From Streptococcus pseudopneumoniae (GTDB lineage: Bacteria > Bacillota > Bacilli > Lactobacillales > Streptococcaceae): DNA of 64,000 nucleotides. Positions 53,213 to 62,010 of the stretch are shown here, in pieces. The position numbers were made by a program, and so were the translations under genes. The notes below the pieces were generated by a model. The model made no database searches, was not told where the DNA came from, and saw only the letters and a list, made by a program, of their open reading frames with translations. Numbering within the stretch: position 1 is the stretch's first letter; every line of letters starts with the position of its first letter. The stretch is taken from contig NZ_JUUZ01000031.1 in NCBI RefSeq assembly GCF_001074155.1, forward strand, positions 1 to 64,000. The letters are read 5' to 3'.

Positions 53213-55156
53213 TTAAAACACAGTCGCTTCTTCCAGCGTAAACTTGACATTATCTTCAATCCACTTACGACGTGGTTCGACCTTATCACCCATGAGGACA
53301 TTGACGCGACGTTCTGCGCGTGCTAGGTCTTCAATCGTAACACGTATGAGGGTACGAGTTTCTGGGTTCATGGTTGTTTCCCAAAGTTGGTCCGCATTCA
53401 TCTCACCAAGCCCCTTGTAGCGTTGAAGGGTAGCACCTTTACCGAATTGCTTACGAAGTTCTTCTAGTTCGCCATCCGTCCAAGCGTATGCCACTTCTTC
53501 TTTCTTGCCCTTACCTTTGGACATCTTGTAAAGAGGCGGAAGGGCGATATAGACATGGCCTGCCTCGACTAGTGGACGCATGTAGCGATAAAAGAAGGTT
53601 AAGAGAAGGGTTTGAATGTGGGCACCATCGGTGTCCGCATCGGTCATGATAATGATTTTGTCATAGTTAGCATCTTCAAGGGAGAAATCTGCCCCAACAC
53701 CAGCACCAATGGTATAAATCATAGTGTTGATTTCTTCGTTTTTGAGGATATCTGCCATCTTGGCCTTGGCTGTATTGATGACCTTACCACGAAGAGGCAA
53801 AATAGCCTGAAACTTGCGATCACGACCTTGTTTGGCAGAGCCACCGGCAGAATCACCCTCGACTAGGTAGAGTTCATTCTTAGCTGGATTTTTAGACTGG
53901 GCTGGCGTTAATTTACCAGAAAGCAATCCCTTATCTTTTTTGTTTTTCTTGCCATTTCGGCTCTCATCACGCGCTTTACGTGCTGCTTCACGAGCGTCAC
54001 GAGCCTTGATAGCTTTACGAATCAGATTTGAAGCTAGTTCCCCATTTTCCATGAGGAAGAAGGTCAGTTTTTCAGCAACAATACTATCAACGATTGGACG
54101 AGCTAGTGGACTTCCTAGTTTGTCCTTAGTCTGTCCTTCAAACTGAAGATGTTCCTCCGGAACCAAGATAGAAAGAACGGCCGCCAATCCTTCACGGTAA
54201 TCTGAACCTTCAAGATTTTTATCTTTTTCTTTGAGGAGACCCGTCTTACGTGCATAATCATTCATAACCTTGGTAATGGCTGACTTGAGTCCTGTCTCAT
54301 GTGTTCCACCGTCTTTGGTACGGACGTTATTGACAAAGGACAAGATATTATCTGAAAATCCATCATTATACTGGAGGGCTACTTCTACTTGGAAACCATT
54401 GTCTTCGCCTTCAAAGTAAAGGACTGGTGTCAAAGTTTCCTTGTCTTCATTAAGATAAGAAACAAAGTCTTGTACCCCGTTCTCATAATGGAATTCGATT
54501 GCTTCATCTGTTCGCTTGTCCGTTAATGACAAAGTTACATTCTTCAAGAGAAAAGCTGACTCATTGAGACGCTCTGAAATGGTATTGTACTTGAAGTCTG
54601 TCGTAGAAAAGATACTAGCATCTGGCATGAAGGTCACTTTGGTACCTGTTTTTGACTTAGGTGCCGTTCCAACCTTTTCAAGAGTTGTTACTGGCTTACC
54701 TCCATTTTCAAAACGTTGTCTATAAACTGCTCCATCACGAGTAATTTCTACCTCTAACCGACTAGAGAGGGCATTAACGACAGAAGATCCAACCCCGTGG
54801 AGACCTCCTGATGTCTTATAACCACCCTGACCGAATTTCCCTCCGGCGTGAAGGATGGTAAAGATAACCTCAACCGTTGGAATTCCCATAGCGTGCATTC
54901 CAGTTGGCATCCCACGTCCGTGGTCTTGAACCGTTAAACTTCCGTCTTTATTGATGGTCACATCGATGCGGTCACCAAATCCAGACAAGGCTTCATCGAC
55001 AGCATTATCGACGATTTCCCAGACAAGGTGATGGAGACCAGCACCATCGGTCGATCCGATATACATCCCTGGACGTTTTCGGACCGCATCCAACCCTTCT
55101 AGCACCTGAATGGCGTCATCATTATAATTGTTAATATTGATTTCCTTTTTTGACAC
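53213..55156 (-). CDS. parE: DNA topoisomerase IV subunit B
   Basis: The 647-residue ATPase subunit. GHKL ATPase motifs (VDNAVDEALSGF, GGKFGQGGYKTSGGLHGVG) and the TOPRIM region with EGDSAGGSAKQGRDRKFQ are complete; resistance positions D435, P454, I460 and E474 are the common sensitive residues. The start codon is GTG (55154-55156) with AGGAGG eight bases before. First gene of the parE unit. Confidence 0.97.
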   Translation of the reverse strand: MSKKEININNYNDDAIQVLEGLDAVRKRPGMYIGSTDGAGLHHLVWEIVDNAVDEALSGFGDRIDVTINKDGSLTVQDHGRGMPTGMHAMGIPTVEVIFTILHAGGKFGQGGYKTSGGLHGVGSSVVNALSSRLEVEITRDGAVYRQRFENGGKPVTTLEKVGTAPKSKTGTKVTFMPDASIFSTTDFKYNTISERLNESAFLLKNVTLSLTDKRTDEAIEFHYENGVQDFVSYLNEDKETLTPVLYFEGEDNGFQVEVALQYNDGFSDNILSFVNNVRTKDGGTHETGLKSAITKVMNDYARKTGLLKEKDKNLEGSDYREGLAAVLSILVPEEHLQFEGQTKDKLGSPLARPIVDSIVAEKLTFFLMENGELASNLIRKAIKARDAREAARKARDESRNGKKNKKDKGLLSGKLTPAQSKNPAKNELYLVEGDSAGGSAKQGRDRKFQAILPLRGKVINTAKAKMADILKNEEINTMIYTIGAGVGADFSLEDANYDKIIIMTDADTDGAHIQTLLLTFFYRYMRPLVEAGHVYIALPPLYKMSKGKGKKEEVAYAWTDGELEELRKQFGKGATLQRYKGLGEMNADQLWETTMNPETRTLIRVTIEDLARAERRVNVLMGDKVEPRRKWIEDNVKFTLEEATVF

Positions 55157-55185
55157 AAGGAACCTCCTATTCGTTCATCTTTACT

Positions 55186-55214
55186 ATTTTACAGGTTTTC
55201 TAGGGATTTTGCAA
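55186..55214 (-). promoter_or_regulatory. parE promoter
   Basis: Minus strand TTGCAA (55209-55214), 17-base spacer, TAAAAT (55186-55191). Confidence 0.75.
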
Positions 55215-55277
55215 AATTTTTCTAGTTAAAAAGCCTATTCCAAAGTCTTTTTTAGCAAAAACATCACCTAGTTATAC

Positions 55278-55312
55278 CAAAAAAAGAAACCAAGACAAAA
55301 TCTTAGTTTTCT
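55278..55312 (-). terminator. Terminator of the amino acid ABC operon
   Basis: Minus strand AGAAAACTAAGA / TCTTGGTTTCT imperfect stem followed by TTTTTTT, overlapping the gene end slightly. Confidence 0.6.
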
Positions 55313-56145
55313 TTTCCTTTAATTTGGTTTGTAGCCACATCTTCACCAAACCATTTCTTGCTTATTTCTTGGAATTTACCTTCTTGATAGAGCTCTACAA
55401 AAGCTTTATTCAAATTTGCTAACAAGTTCTTATCAGCTGGTCTCACACCAACTGCAAAAGACTCACTCTCAAAACCAGCAGGAAATATCTCATACTGGTC
55501 TAAAATCCCTTCAGTTTCAAGATAATAATTGGCGTAAACACGGTCAATTAAAAGGGCATCAATCCGATCATTTTGTAAGTCAATCAAGGCTTCGTTAAAA
55601 CTCTGATATTGGTTGGCTTTTTGATCTTTTACGATATTTTTTAAGAGTTCTGGTTGGGCTTCGAAATCTATATAACCAGAAGATCCTGCCTGGGCACCCA
55701 AAACCTTGCCTGTCATATCAGACACTGATTGTATATTCTGAGATTTCTTAGAAACTAGAACCTGCTGATTCTCCATATAAGGAATGGTAAAAGCAACCTT
55801 CTCACGGCGTTCATCTGTTGCGGAATATCCATTCCAGATAGCATCAATGGTACCGTTTTGAAGTTCGGTTTCCTTCATGTCCCAATCAATGGGTTGAAAC
55901 TGTACCTTGAAACCAAGTTTCTCAGAAACAGCCTGTGCTAAATCAATGTCAAATCCAGCATATTGCCCATTCTTTTCTTCAAAGCCCATGGGAACAAAGG
56001 TATTGTCAAACCCGATAGTAATTGTTCCCTGTTCTTGGTATTTGTCCCAATTATCGACTTTGGGATCGCTAGCTTTTTGTGTGCATCCTACCAGGAAAAA
56101 AGCCAGAAAGAACACCAAAACAAGGCTGATTTTCTTTCGATTCAT
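55303..56145 (-). CDS. Amino acid ABC transporter substrate-binding lipoprotein
   Basis: A 280-residue family 3 solute-binding lipoprotein (lipobox LVGC, cysteine 21). Typical TITIGFDNTFVPMGFEEKNG and GFDIDLAQAVSEKLGF blocks for polar amino acids; substrate unknown. Last gene of the permease-ATPase-SBP operon. Confidence 0.92.
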   Translation of the reverse strand: MNRKKISLVLVFFLAFFLVGCTQKASDPKVDNWDKYQEQGTITIGFDNTFVPMGFEEKNGQYAGFDIDLAQAVSEKLGFKVQFQPIDWDMKETELQNGTIDAIWNGYSATDERREKVAFTIPYMENQQVLVSKKSQNIQSVSDMTGKVLGAQAGSSGYIDFEAQPELLKNIVKDQKANQYQSFNEALIDLQNDRIDALLIDRVYANYYLETEGILDQYEIFPAGFESESFAVGVRPADKNLLANLNKAFVELYQEGKFQEISKKWFGEDVATNQIKGKEN

Positions 56146-56154
56146 AGATACCTC

Positions 56155-56784
56155 CTACTTAGGCTCTACTTTGAGAATCTGGTCAGCAATATTCTCTGCA
56201 AACTGGAGATCGTGAGTCACAACAATCTGAGTCATGCCTAATTCTCGATTTTGTAGAATCAGTTTTTCAACCTCGAGACGCAACTCAGGGTCAAGGGCCG
56301 AAGTTGGTTCGTCACACCCAATCACTTCAGGATCTATCATCATAGCGCGTGCTAAGGCAACCCGTTGCTTTTGACCGCCAGATAATGAGTATGGATAGGC
56401 ATCTGCATGAGCTTCGAGTCCTAGACGAGTTAATAAGTCGACCGCCTTCTTCTTGGCATCTGCTTCAGACATTCCCATAGTTTTGATGGGTGACAAAATC
56501 AAGTTCTCCATAACGGATAAGTGAGGAAAAAGCTGAAAATCTTGAAACACAAAACCTAACAAGTGGCGCTTTTCAAGTTCATCCAAAGGTAAGGATTCTC
56601 CATTATAAAAAATCTCACCTGAATCAATGGTTTCAAGTCCAGCCAACATTCTGAGCAAGGTAGTCTTCCCACCACCAGAAGGTCCAACAATAGCCAAAAT
56701 CTGCTTTTCAGGAATTGTTAAATTGAAATTGGATAAAATTTCTTTTTTTCCAAATTTTTTGCTGATATTTTTTAACTCTAACAT
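56155..56784 (-). CDS. Amino acid ABC transporter ATP-binding protein
   Basis: A 209-residue ABC ATPase: Walker A GPSGGGKTT, signature LSGGQKQR, Walker B VIGCDEPTSALDP. The start at 56784 (MLELKNISKKFGKKEIL) is family-typical; the frame runs further up into the permease gene. It follows the permease gene end by 10 bases. Confidence 0.94.
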   Translation of the reverse strand: MLELKNISKKFGKKEILSNFNLTIPEKQILAIVGPSGGGKTTLLRMLAGLETIDSGEIFYNGESLPLDELEKRHLLGFVFQDFQLFPHLSVMENLILSPIKTMGMSEADAKKKAVDLLTRLGLEAHADAYPYSLSGGQKQRVALARAMMIDPEVIGCDEPTSALDPELRLEVEKLILQNRELGMTQIVVTHDLQFAENIADQILKVEPK

Positions 56785-56794
56785 GGATAACCTC

Positions 56795-57436
56795 CTATCT
56801 ATAGTAGCTAAACTTTTTCTCAAGTTTCTTAGCTATAATCGTAACAATACCAATCATGAGAAGATAGATGGCTCCTGCTAGAAACATTGGAATCAAGCTC
56901 GCATCACGATTGGCTGCAGTACGACTAGCTAGGATTAAATCTGAAATACCGAGTGCATAGACCAAAGAAGTATCTTTAACCAAACTCATAACCTCGTTAA
57001 ATACACTTGGTAAAACAATCTTAGTGACCTGAGGCAAGATAATATAGCGGACGGTATCGATAGGTTTGAATTTCAAAACCTTAGCTGCTTCATATTGTCC
57101 TTGAGGAATCGTTGCAATCCCTCCACGGAATATTTCTGCAAAATAGGCTGCATAATTAAGCGTGAAAGCAATAATCGCTGCTGGTACCCGATCAAGTCGA
57201 ATCCCGATACTTGGAAGAACATAATAAATAAAAATCAACTGCAAGAGCAATGGTGTACCACGCATCACCCAGATATAAACATCAATCATGTAATGGAGGG
57301 GTTTCCAATGGACCTGTAAGCAAAAGGCAACCAAAATACCTAAAGGAATTGAAAAGAGTAAGACCAGTGCAAATACTTGTAAAGTCATTGTCGCACCGCT
57401 CAATAAACTAGGTAATATCTCAAATAAGTAAGACAT
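56795..57436 (-). CDS. Amino acid ABC transporter permease
   Basis: A 213-residue HisMQ-type permease with five hydrophobic segments. The EAA-like loop reads GQYEAAKVLKFKPIDTVRYI. Start at 57436 with GGAGGTG nearby; a longer upstream frame is not used. It is the first gene of the operon. Confidence 0.93.
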   Translation of the reverse strand: MSYLFEILPSLLSGATMTLQVFALVLLFSIPLGILVAFCLQVHWKPLHYMIDVYIWVMRGTPLLLQLIFIYYVLPSIGIRLDRVPAAIIAFTLNYAAYFAEIFRGGIATIPQGQYEAAKVLKFKPIDTVRYIILPQVTKIVLPSVFNEVMSLVKDTSLVYALGISDLILASRTAANRDASLIPMFLAGAIYLLMIGIVTIIAKKLEKKFSYYR

Positions 57437-57464
57437 ACTCCACCTCCTAAAAATAATTGTTCCT

Positions 57465-57492
57465 ATTATAGCATAAATAAACATAAAATCAA
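57465..57492 (-). promoter_or_regulatory. Amino acid ABC operon promoter
   Basis: Minus strand TTGATT (57487-57492), 16 bases ending TGC, TATAAT (57465-57470). Confidence 0.7.
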
Positions 57493-57517
57493 GTTTTTCA
57501 GAAATTTTCATGAATTT
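57493..57517 (-). promoter_or_regulatory. Candidate CodY sites upstream of the amino acid ABC operon
   Basis: Plus-strand GTTTTTCAGAAATTT (57493-57507) and AATTTTCATGAATTT (57503-57517) each match 12 of 15 positions of AATTTTCWGAAAATT, directly upstream of the -35, the same geometry as at ilvE. Confidence 0.5.
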
Positions 57518-57558
57518 TTAAAACTTTATCCTTTATTTTTGAATAAAAATGGTACTCA

Positions 57559-57590
57559 TGATAAACTTATCAACTTTGATAAAGTATCAG
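57559..57590. promoter_or_regulatory. Cluster of TGATA palindromes upstream of plsY
   Basis: TGATAA-AC-TTATCA (57559-57572) and TGATA-AAG-TATCA (57578-57590), 19 bases apart, flank a central palindrome TTATCAA-CT-TTGATAA (57567-57582). This looks like a tandem operator, but I cannot assign a regulator. Confidence 0.45.
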
Positions 57591-57637
57591 ATGTCACAGC
57601 TAGTAAATAGATTCAGTTCCGTTTCTCTCCTAATTCA

Positions 57638-57646
57638 TGGTATAAT
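57638..57646 (+). promoter_or_regulatory. plsY extended -10 promoter (leaderless)
   Basis: TGGTATAAT (57638-57646) ends six bases before the ATG, so the usual start point coincides with the A of the start codon. No Shine-Dalgarno sequence is present. Confidence 0.65.
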
Positions 57647-57652
57647 AGAAAC

Positions 57653-58294
57653 ATGATGACAATAGTATTATTAATTTTAGCTTATTTATTGGGTTCAATT
57701 CCTTCAGGTTTGTGGATTGGACAAATATTCTTTAACATCAATCTAAGAGAACATGGATCTGGTAATACTGGAACGACCAATACCTTCCGAATCTTAGGCA
57801 AAAAAGCTGGAATGGCAACCTTTGTAATTGATTTCTTTAAAGGTACTTTGGCCACTCTACTTCCACTAATCTTCCATGTGCAGGGAGTTTCACCAATCGT
57901 CTTTGGGCTTTTAGCAGTCATCGGCCACACCTTCCCTATCTTTGCCAAATTTAAGGGTGGTAAGGCTGTTGCAACCAGTGCTGGAGTTATTTTTGGTTTT
58001 GCTCCTCTCTTTTGCCTTTACCTTGCAGTCATTTTCTTTGGAATCCTTTATCTGGGAAGTATGATTTCCCTCTCTAGTATTTCAGCTGCTATTGCTGCGA
58101 TTATTGGCGTCCTTCTGTTTCCTCTCTTTGGTTTTATTTTAACTAGTTATGACCTACTTTTTACTGTGATTATTATTGGTCTTGCAAGTCTAGTAATTGT
58201 ACGCCACAAGGACAATATCAAACGTATCCAAAATAAAACAGAAAATCTCATTCCTTGGGGACTTAACCTAACGCACCAAGAACCAAAAAAATAA
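57653..58294 (+). CDS. plsY: Glycerol-3-phosphate acyltransferase PlsY
   Basis: A 213-residue membrane acyltransferase that moves the acyl group from acyl-phosphate to glycerol-3-phosphate, the first step of phospholipid synthesis. Five or more hydrophobic segments; motifs [26 protein letters not shown] and [13 protein letters not shown] are the three PlsY active-site motifs. Divergent from the amino acid ABC operon; likely leaderless. A second ATG directly follows the first. Confidence 0.95.
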   Translation: MMTIVLLILAYLLGSIPSGLWIGQIFFNINLREHGSGNTGTTNTFRILGKKAGMATFVIDFFKGTLATLLPLIFHVQGVSPIVFGLLAVIGHTFPIFAKFKGGKAVATSAGVIFGFAPLFCLYLAVIFFGILYLGSMISLSSISAAIAAIIGVLLFPLFGFILTSYDLLFTVIIIGLASLVIVRHKDNIKRIQNKTENLIPWGLNLTHQEPKK

Positions 58295-58323
58295 AACGTC
58301 AGTTGAAACTGACGTTTTTTTAT
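58293..58323. terminator. Bidirectional terminator between plsY and the nucleoside importer
   Basis: AAAACGTCAGT-TGAA-ACTGACGTTTT with T-runs on both sides. Confidence 0.85.
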
Positions 58324-58324
58324 G

Positions 58325-59281
58325 TTATTTAGACTTGATATAGTTGATACCATCTGCCTTCGGCGCAACAGCTTTACCAAAGAAGGCCGCTAGAACGACA
58401 ATGGTCAAGAGATATGGTGCGATTTGCAAGTAAACGGCTGGAACTCCTTGCAAGAAAGGAAGCTGAGAACCGATAACTGCCAAACTTTGTGATAGCCCAA
58501 AGAAAAGACTTGAAAGCATAGCACCAACAGGATTCCATTTACCAAAGATCATGGCTGCAAGAGCGATAAATCCAGGTCCTACGATAGTTGTAACTGAGAA
58601 GTTGACGGAGATTGACTGAGCGTAAATAGCTCCACCGATTCCTCCAAGGAAGCCTGAAATCACAACTCCAAGATATCTCATCTTGTAGACATTGATACCC
58701 AAAGTATCTGCTGCTTGTGGGTGTTCACCAACTGAACGAAGGCGAAGTCCAAAGCGAGTCTTAAAGAGGATAAACCAAGCTAGGAATGAGAAAGCAATTG
58801 CTAGGTAACCTAGTAGACTAGTTGACTTGAAGAAGATATCTCCGATAACAGGGATATTAGCTAATACCGGGAAGTCAAAACGACCAAAAGTTTGTGTTAA
58901 GTTATCCGTTTGTCCCTTATTATAAAGTACCTTCACCAAGAAAACTGCCAAGGCTGGCGCCATCAAGTTAAGTACAGTACCACTGACAACATGGTCTGCA
59001 CGGAAATGAACTGTAGCTACTGCATGAATGATCGAGAAGATAGCTCCGACTAATCCACCAACTAGAAGAGCTAACCAAGGAGTTAATGCTCCCAAATCTT
59101 GAGCAAATTCAAGGTTAAAAACAACTCCAGAAAAGGCACCCATGACCATGATTCCTTCAAGACCAACGTTAACAACTCCAGCACGTTCTGAGAAAACTCC
59201 TCCGATACTTGTGAAAATAAGTGGTGCTGCATAAATCAACATCGAAGAAACCATAAGGGTTAACATTGTTGTAATCGACAT
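58325..59281 (-). CDS. Nucleoside ABC transporter permease 2
   Basis: A 318-residue permease with eight to ten hydrophobic segments and GLEGIMVMGAFSG near the N-terminus. Member of the BmpA-NupABC/PnrABCDE importer family, which takes up purine and other nucleosides in streptococci. It follows the first permease after 2 bases. Confidence 0.88.
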   Translation of the reverse strand: MSITTMLTLMVSSMLIYAAPLIFTSIGGVFSERAGVVNVGLEGIMVMGAFSGVVFNLEFAQDLGALTPWLALLVGGLVGAIFSIIHAVATVHFRADHVVSGTVLNLMAPALAVFLVKVLYNKGQTDNLTQTFGRFDFPVLANIPVIGDIFFKSTSLLGYLAIAFSFLAWFILFKTRFGLRLRSVGEHPQAADTLGINVYKMRYLGVVISGFLGGIGGAIYAQSISVNFSVTTIVGPGFIALAAMIFGKWNPVGAMLSSLFFGLSQSLAVIGSQLPFLQGVPAVYLQIAPYLLTIVVLAAFFGKAVAPKADGINYIKSK

Positions 59282-59283
59282 CC

Positions 59284-60342
59284 TTATTTACCTCCTTTAA
59301 GTTGTTTTCTTGGTTTGACAAAGCGTTCGATGATGTAGTGAACGCTGACAAAGAAGATAATTGAGGCTGTAACGATACTTACAAGCTCAGATGGTACTTG
59401 TGCAGCATTCATACCAGGGGCTCCAACTTGAAGAACACTGAAAAGGAAGGCTGCAAATAGAATTCCAACTGGTGAGTTTGAAGCAAGTAGGCTTACTGCC
59501 ATACCGTTAAATCCGATTGCCAATGATGAACCTTGAACATAAACGTTTTGGAAGGTACCAAGTCCTTCTACTGCGCCACCAAGTCCTGCAAGGGCACCAG
59601 AAATAATCATTGATAGAATAATGGTGCGTTTTGCAGAAATACCTGCATATTCAGAAGCATTTGGATTGAGTCCAACTGCACGAATTTCAAAACCAAGAGT
59701 TGTTTTCTTAAGCAAGAACCAGATAACCGCTACTGCTATGATGGCAAAGAAAATCCCAATGTTCATACGAGAGTTTCCAGTTAACTCAGCAAGCCATGGT
59801 GTCTGATAAGTTGCATTTGCACTTACTCGAATGGATGAGTCAGTACTTTGCATGATTTCTTTAGGGAAGTGATGAATAAAGGCATTGCCCACATAAAGAA
59901 CAATGTAGTTCATCATGATGGTTACAATAACTTCAGATGTCCCAAGGTAGGCTCTTAAGATACCAGGAATAGCACCAACGACCCCTCCTGCAACTAAGGC
60001 AATTACAATCGTCGCAAGAATCATTAATGGTCGTGGCAAATCTGGGAAAGAGAGAGCGAACCAGCCACTCATAACCCAACCTGCGAGAGCTTGTCCTGGA
60101 AGACCAACGTTAAAGAAACCAGCACGGCTTGCAACTGCAAATCCGAGGGCAATCAGAATTAAAGGTCCCATAGCACGGAAGATTTCACCGATTCCACGAA
60201 CACTACCAAATGCTGTGTAGAATAGTTCTTCATAACCCCAGATAGCATCGTAGCCAAAAATCCACATGACGATGGCTCCGAGTAGAATTCCTAAAATAAC
60301 AGAAATCAAAGGAACCGAAATTTGTTGTAATTTTTTAGACAT
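59284..60342 (-). CDS. Nucleoside ABC transporter permease 1
   Basis: A 352-residue permease; hydrophobic throughout, with RAGFFNVGLPGQALAGWVMS near residue 85 and GLNPNASEYAGISAKRTI in the cytoplasmic loop. Start at 60342 (MSKKLQQISVPL), 8-base overlap with the ATPase gene. Confidence 0.88.
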   Translation of the reverse strand: MSKKLQQISVPLISVILGILLGAIVMWIFGYDAIWGYEELFYTAFGSVRGIGEIFRAMGPLILIALGFAVASRAGFFNVGLPGQALAGWVMSGWFALSFPDLPRPLMILATIVIALVAGGVVGAIPGILRAYLGTSEVIVTIMMNYIVLYVGNAFIHHFPKEIMQSTDSSIRVSANATYQTPWLAELTGNSRMNIGIFFAIIAVAVIWFLLKKTTLGFEIRAVGLNPNASEYAGISAKRTIILSMIISGALAGLGGAVEGLGTFQNVYVQGSSLAIGFNGMAVSLLASNSPVGILFAAFLFSVLQVGAPGMNAAQVPSELVSIVTASIIFFVSVHYIIERFVKPRKQLKGGK

Positions 60343-61870
60343 CACTCTTCTCCTTTTCCAATTCACCACCAGCCATCAAGACACCAAGCTCTTGCTTGTT
60401 GGTTGTTTCTGGTGTTACAATCCCTTGAATCTTACCATCGTGGATAACGGCAATTCTATCAGAGATATTTAGAATCTCATCCAGTTCAAAGCTGACTACA
60501 AGGACAGCTTTACCATTATCACGTTCTTGAATCAAGCGTTTGTGAATGTACTCAATAGCACCGACATCCAGACCACGAGTAGGTTGGCTGACGATTAGGA
60601 GATCAGGATTTCGATCGACTTCTCGAGCGATAATTGCTTTTTGTTGATTTCCTCCAGAAAGAGCTGATGCTGGAACAATCTCACTAGCAGCACGCACATC
60701 GAATTCTTGCATTAACTGTTTAGCGTACCCGATGATATTGGTGTAATTTAAGATTCCCTTCTTGCTAAGAGGTTCCTTATAGTAGGTTTGAAGAGCGATA
60801 TTTTCAGAAATCATCATTTCTAAAACTAAACCATCACGGTGGCGGTCTTCTGGAACGTGTCCTACACTCATTTCTGTAATTTGACGAGGGTGTAAACCTA
60901 CGATAGACTGGCCTTTCAACTCCACACTACCAGACTCAATCTTACGGAGTCCAGTGATAGCTTGGACCAATTCTGACTGTCCATTACCATCAATCCCAGC
61001 AATCCCGACAATCTCACCAGCTCGAACATCGAGTGAGAGATTTTTAACAGCAGGGACACCACGGTTTTCGTTTACTACTAGGTCTTTAATAGACAGAACA
61101 ACTTCTTTTGGTTGAGCTTCCTGTTTCTCAGTTTTAAAGGAAACAGAACGTCCTACCATCATCTCAGCTAAGTCAGCGTTAGTCGCACCAGCAATCTCGA
61201 CTGTTTCGATAGATTTACCACGACGGATAACTGTAACACGGTCAGATACAGCACGAATCTCATCCAACTTATGGGTAATCAAGATAATTGATTTACCTTC
61301 TTTAACCAAGTTCTTCATAATAGCCATCAATTCATCAATTTCTGATGGCGTCAAAACAGCAGTAGGTTCGTCAAAGATAAGAATATCTGCTCCACGATAA
61401 AGTGTCTTCAAGATTTCAACACGTTGTTGAGCCCCAACAGAGATGTCTGCAACTTTGGCAGAAGGATTCACAGCAAGGCCATAACGTTCAGACAACTCAT
61501 TGATTTCTCGAGTTGCACGAGCAATATCTAGCACACCATTTTTGGTCAATTCACTCCCCAAAATGATATTTTCAGCAACGGTGAAAGCTTCTACCAACAT
61601 AAAGTGTTGGTGGACCATCCCAATCCCTAAGCTAGCTGCTTTTGATGGCGAATCTAGTTTTACAACTTGACCGTTGACCACAATTTCACCACTAGTTGGT
61701 TCTAAAAGCCCCGCTAGCATGTTCATAAGAGTGGACTTACCAGCTCCATTTTCTCCTAAAAGTGCATGAATTTCACCTTTACGAAGTTCAAGGTTAATCT
61801 TGTCGTTAGCGACAAATTCACCAAAAACTTTGGTAATTTCATGCATTTCAATGACATTTTCGTGTGCCAT
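60335..61870 (-). CDS. Nucleoside ABC transporter ATP-binding protein (two domains)
   Basis: A 511-residue protein with two ABC domains. The first has a full Walker A GENGAGKST (about residue 38) and signature ISVGAQQR; the second has the degenerate GIDGNGQSE in place of Walker A, normal for this family, and LSGGNQQK. It energises the two permeases below. It follows the lipoprotein gene after a 140-base spacer with two hairpins. Confidence 0.93.
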   Translation of the reverse strand: MAHENVIEMHEITKVFGEFVANDKINLELRKGEIHALLGENGAGKSTLMNMLAGLLEPTSGEIVVNGQVVKLDSPSKAASLGIGMVHQHFMLVEAFTVAENIILGSELTKNGVLDIARATREINELSERYGLAVNPSAKVADISVGAQQRVEILKTLYRGADILIFDEPTAVLTPSEIDELMAIMKNLVKEGKSIILITHKLDEIRAVSDRVTVIRRGKSIETVEIAGATNADLAEMMVGRSVSFKTEKQEAQPKEVVLSIKDLVVNENRGVPAVKNLSLDVRAGEIVGIAGIDGNGQSELVQAITGLRKIESGSVELKGQSIVGLHPRQITEMSVGHVPEDRHRDGLVLEMMISENIALQTYYKEPLSKKGILNYTNIIGYAKQLMQEFDVRAASEIVPASALSGGNQQKAIIAREVDRNPDLLIVSQPTRGLDVGAIEYIHKRLIQERDNGKAVLVVSFELDEILNISDRIAVIHDGKIQGIVTPETTNKQELGVLMAGGELEKEKSDV

Positions 61871-61935
61871 GTGCTCTTCCTTTCAGAATTATATTTTGTT
61901 TCAATAAAACCTGCTAAAGAAACTTAGCAAGCTCT

Positions 61936-61989
61936 ATTGAGACAAAACCATTTGTCTCAATTCTTAAAGAAGCGGCCACTGGCCGCTTC
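61936..61989 (-). repeat. Two stable hairpins after pnrA
   Basis: ATTGAGACAAA-ACCA-TTTGTCTCAAT (61936-61961) and GAAGCGGCC-ACT-GGCCGCTTC (61969-61989), both perfect. Neither is followed by a strong T-run, so they may attenuate transcription or protect the lipoprotein mRNA rather than end the transcript. Confidence 0.7.
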
Positions 61990-62010
61990 CTAAGAAATGA
62001 CTTCCATCAA

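Noticed and set aside
57559-57590. FabT operator at plsY
   Set aside because: The FabT consensus has TTTGAT...ATCAAA inward; here the half-sites are in the opposite order.
55303-58294. Recent horizontal transfer of the amino acid ABC/plsY region
   Set aside because: Base composition and codon use look like the neighbours, and the genes are common streptococcal ones.
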